Assembly (NCBI GenBank): GCA_002169685.1
Contig: NHJI01000054.1
Span: forward strand, 11,350-17,461
DNA length: 6,112 nt
Source of the DNA: Rickettsiales bacterium TMED211
GTDB lineage: Bacteria > Pseudomonadota > Alphaproteobacteria > TMED127
Direction: 5' to 3'
The position numbers and the translations under genes were made by a program. This document shows positions 5,509 to 6,112 of this stretch, piece by piece (within the stretch, counting starts at the first letter, position 1; each line of letters begins with the position of its first letter). The notes beneath the pieces are model-generated. The model saw nothing but the letters and a program-made list of their open reading frames with translations. It made no database searches and was not told where the DNA came from.

Positions 5509-6112
5509 ATGGTATACTTAGACCCTACTCTAAATGTTATAACCAGAACATTAAGGTCAGTTGGAAAAAAGCTTGTTAGAGACTTTAATGAAATAGAAAA
5601 ACTTCAATCATCAATAAAAGGAACATCTAAGTTCTCTAATGAAACATATATAAAACTTAAAAAAAATCTCGTATACTCACTTGAAGAAATCAAACCAGAT
5701 TATAAATTTATTTTTAATAACTCAAAAAACGAAGAGCAAGATTCTTCAAACTTTTGGTTTATAGACCCTCTCAACGGTTTAACTAACTTCTCTCACGGTG
5801 TCCCACATTTTTGTATTTCTCTGGCAATCATAGAAAACTCATCAATTAACGGCGCCGCAGTTTATGACCCCATAAAGGATGAGATGTTTTACGCATATAA
5901 AGGAAAAGGATCATACTTAAATGATTCAAGAATTAGAGTATCATCCAGGAAAAAACTGGAAGATAGCATATTATGTTATAATTTTGAGCATTCAAATAGC
6001 GAAAGTGTAGATAAAGTATATAAGAGCATTAAAAAAAATTTTCCACTAACCAGAGTTACCGGTTGCTCTAGTCTTGATATGTGTTACTTAGCTTGTGGAA
6101 GATATGAAGCTT
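5509..6112 (+). CDS. SuhB/inositol-monophosphatase family protein lacking catalytic residues (3' end beyond window)
   Basis: The first 201 codons are visible. The fold is clear: SVGKKLVRDF (17-26), FWFIDPLNGLTNFSHGVPHF (82-101), NGAAVYDPIKDEMFYAYKG (114-132), GSYLND (134-139), KKLEDS (148-153) and GCSSLDMCYLACGRYEA (185-201) align with IMPase/SuhB proteins. The catalytic residues are altered. The usual DFVT.AD segment reads KFSNETY (Tyr47 for Asp), the EESG metal-ligand motif reads NNSK (70-73), and DPLDGTTNF reads DPLNGLTNF (Asn89 for the second metal Asp, Leu91 for the Thr). Only Asp86 remains. It is therefore probably not a phosphatase. E. coli SuhB also has a role in the rRNA antitermination complex that does not need catalysis, and such a role could be what is kept here (inference). 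The start is 3 nt after efp, with a weak AAAGAG site. Confidence 0.88.
   Translation, partial: MVYLDPTLNVITRTLRSVGKKLVRDFNEIEKLQSSIKGTSKFSNETYIKLKKNLVYSLEEIKPDYKFIFNNSKNEEQDSSNFWFIDPLNGLTNFSHGVPHFCISLAIIENSSINGAAVYDPIKDEMFYAYKGKGSYLNDSRIRVSSRKKLEDSILCYNFEHSNSESVDKVYKSIKKNFPLTRVTGCSSLDMCYLACGRYEA

Noticed and set aside
5500..5512. Terminator between efp and the suhB-like gene
   Set aside because: Only 3 nt separate the genes, with no GC-rich stem or T-run; they read as one operon.
1..6112. Mobile element, prophage, CRISPR or defence island
   Set aside because: All genes are core housekeeping or adjacent small genes with uniform AT-rich composition; no transposase, integrase, direct terminal repeats or spacer-repeat pattern is visible.

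Overview
This window comes from an AT-rich, tightly packed bacterial genome that uses the standard code: TGA acts as a stop in yebC and orf143, and TGG encodes Trp. Protein sequence and gene order both point to the Alphaproteobacteria, most likely a streamlined, free-living (perhaps marine, SAR11-like) lineage. The evidence is a YebC N-terminus of the MAGHS.FKNIMHRKGAQD type, the zapA-side neighbour gene facing gap, and the thiE-efp-suhB run. The exact lineage is inference.

Two gene trains diverge from a 116-bp AT-rich spacer (2752-2867). Leftward, on the minus strand, are orf62, zapA, fau (5-formyltetrahydrofolate cyclo-ligase), a YmdB/TIGR00282-type metallophosphoesterase, yebC and ruvC. 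ruvC is cut by the left edge. Spacing is 6 nt at most or overlapping throughout, so this looks like one operon. Rightward, on the plus strand, are gap, orf143, thiE, efp and a suhB-like inositol-monophosphatase-family gene cut by the right edge. Gaps there run from a 4-nt overlap to 10 nt. No terminator, tRNA, rRNA, mobile element or CRISPR array is visible.

The left train combines cell division (zapA), folate recycling, an RNA/nucleotide-type phosphoesterase, a translation factor (yebC) and Holliday-junction resolution (ruvC). The right train combines central carbon metabolism (gap), thiamin assembly (thiE), relief of ribosome stalling (efp) and a SuhB-family protein.

Most of this is ordinary core genome, but the right train has unusual points. 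(1) The usual partners of gap in this alphaproteobacterial neighbourhood (tkt before it, pgk and fba after it) are absent. (2) The gene next to gap, orf143, reads like the N-terminal part of a class II fructose-bisphosphate-aldolase-type barrel that has lost a metal ligand and its C-terminal half. (3) The SuhB-family protein has replaced most of the conserved catalytic and metal-binding residues of inositol monophosphatases in the visible part, so it looks like a maintained pseudoenzyme. (4) The divergent control region has a near-symmetric set of ATCTAA-type repeats.
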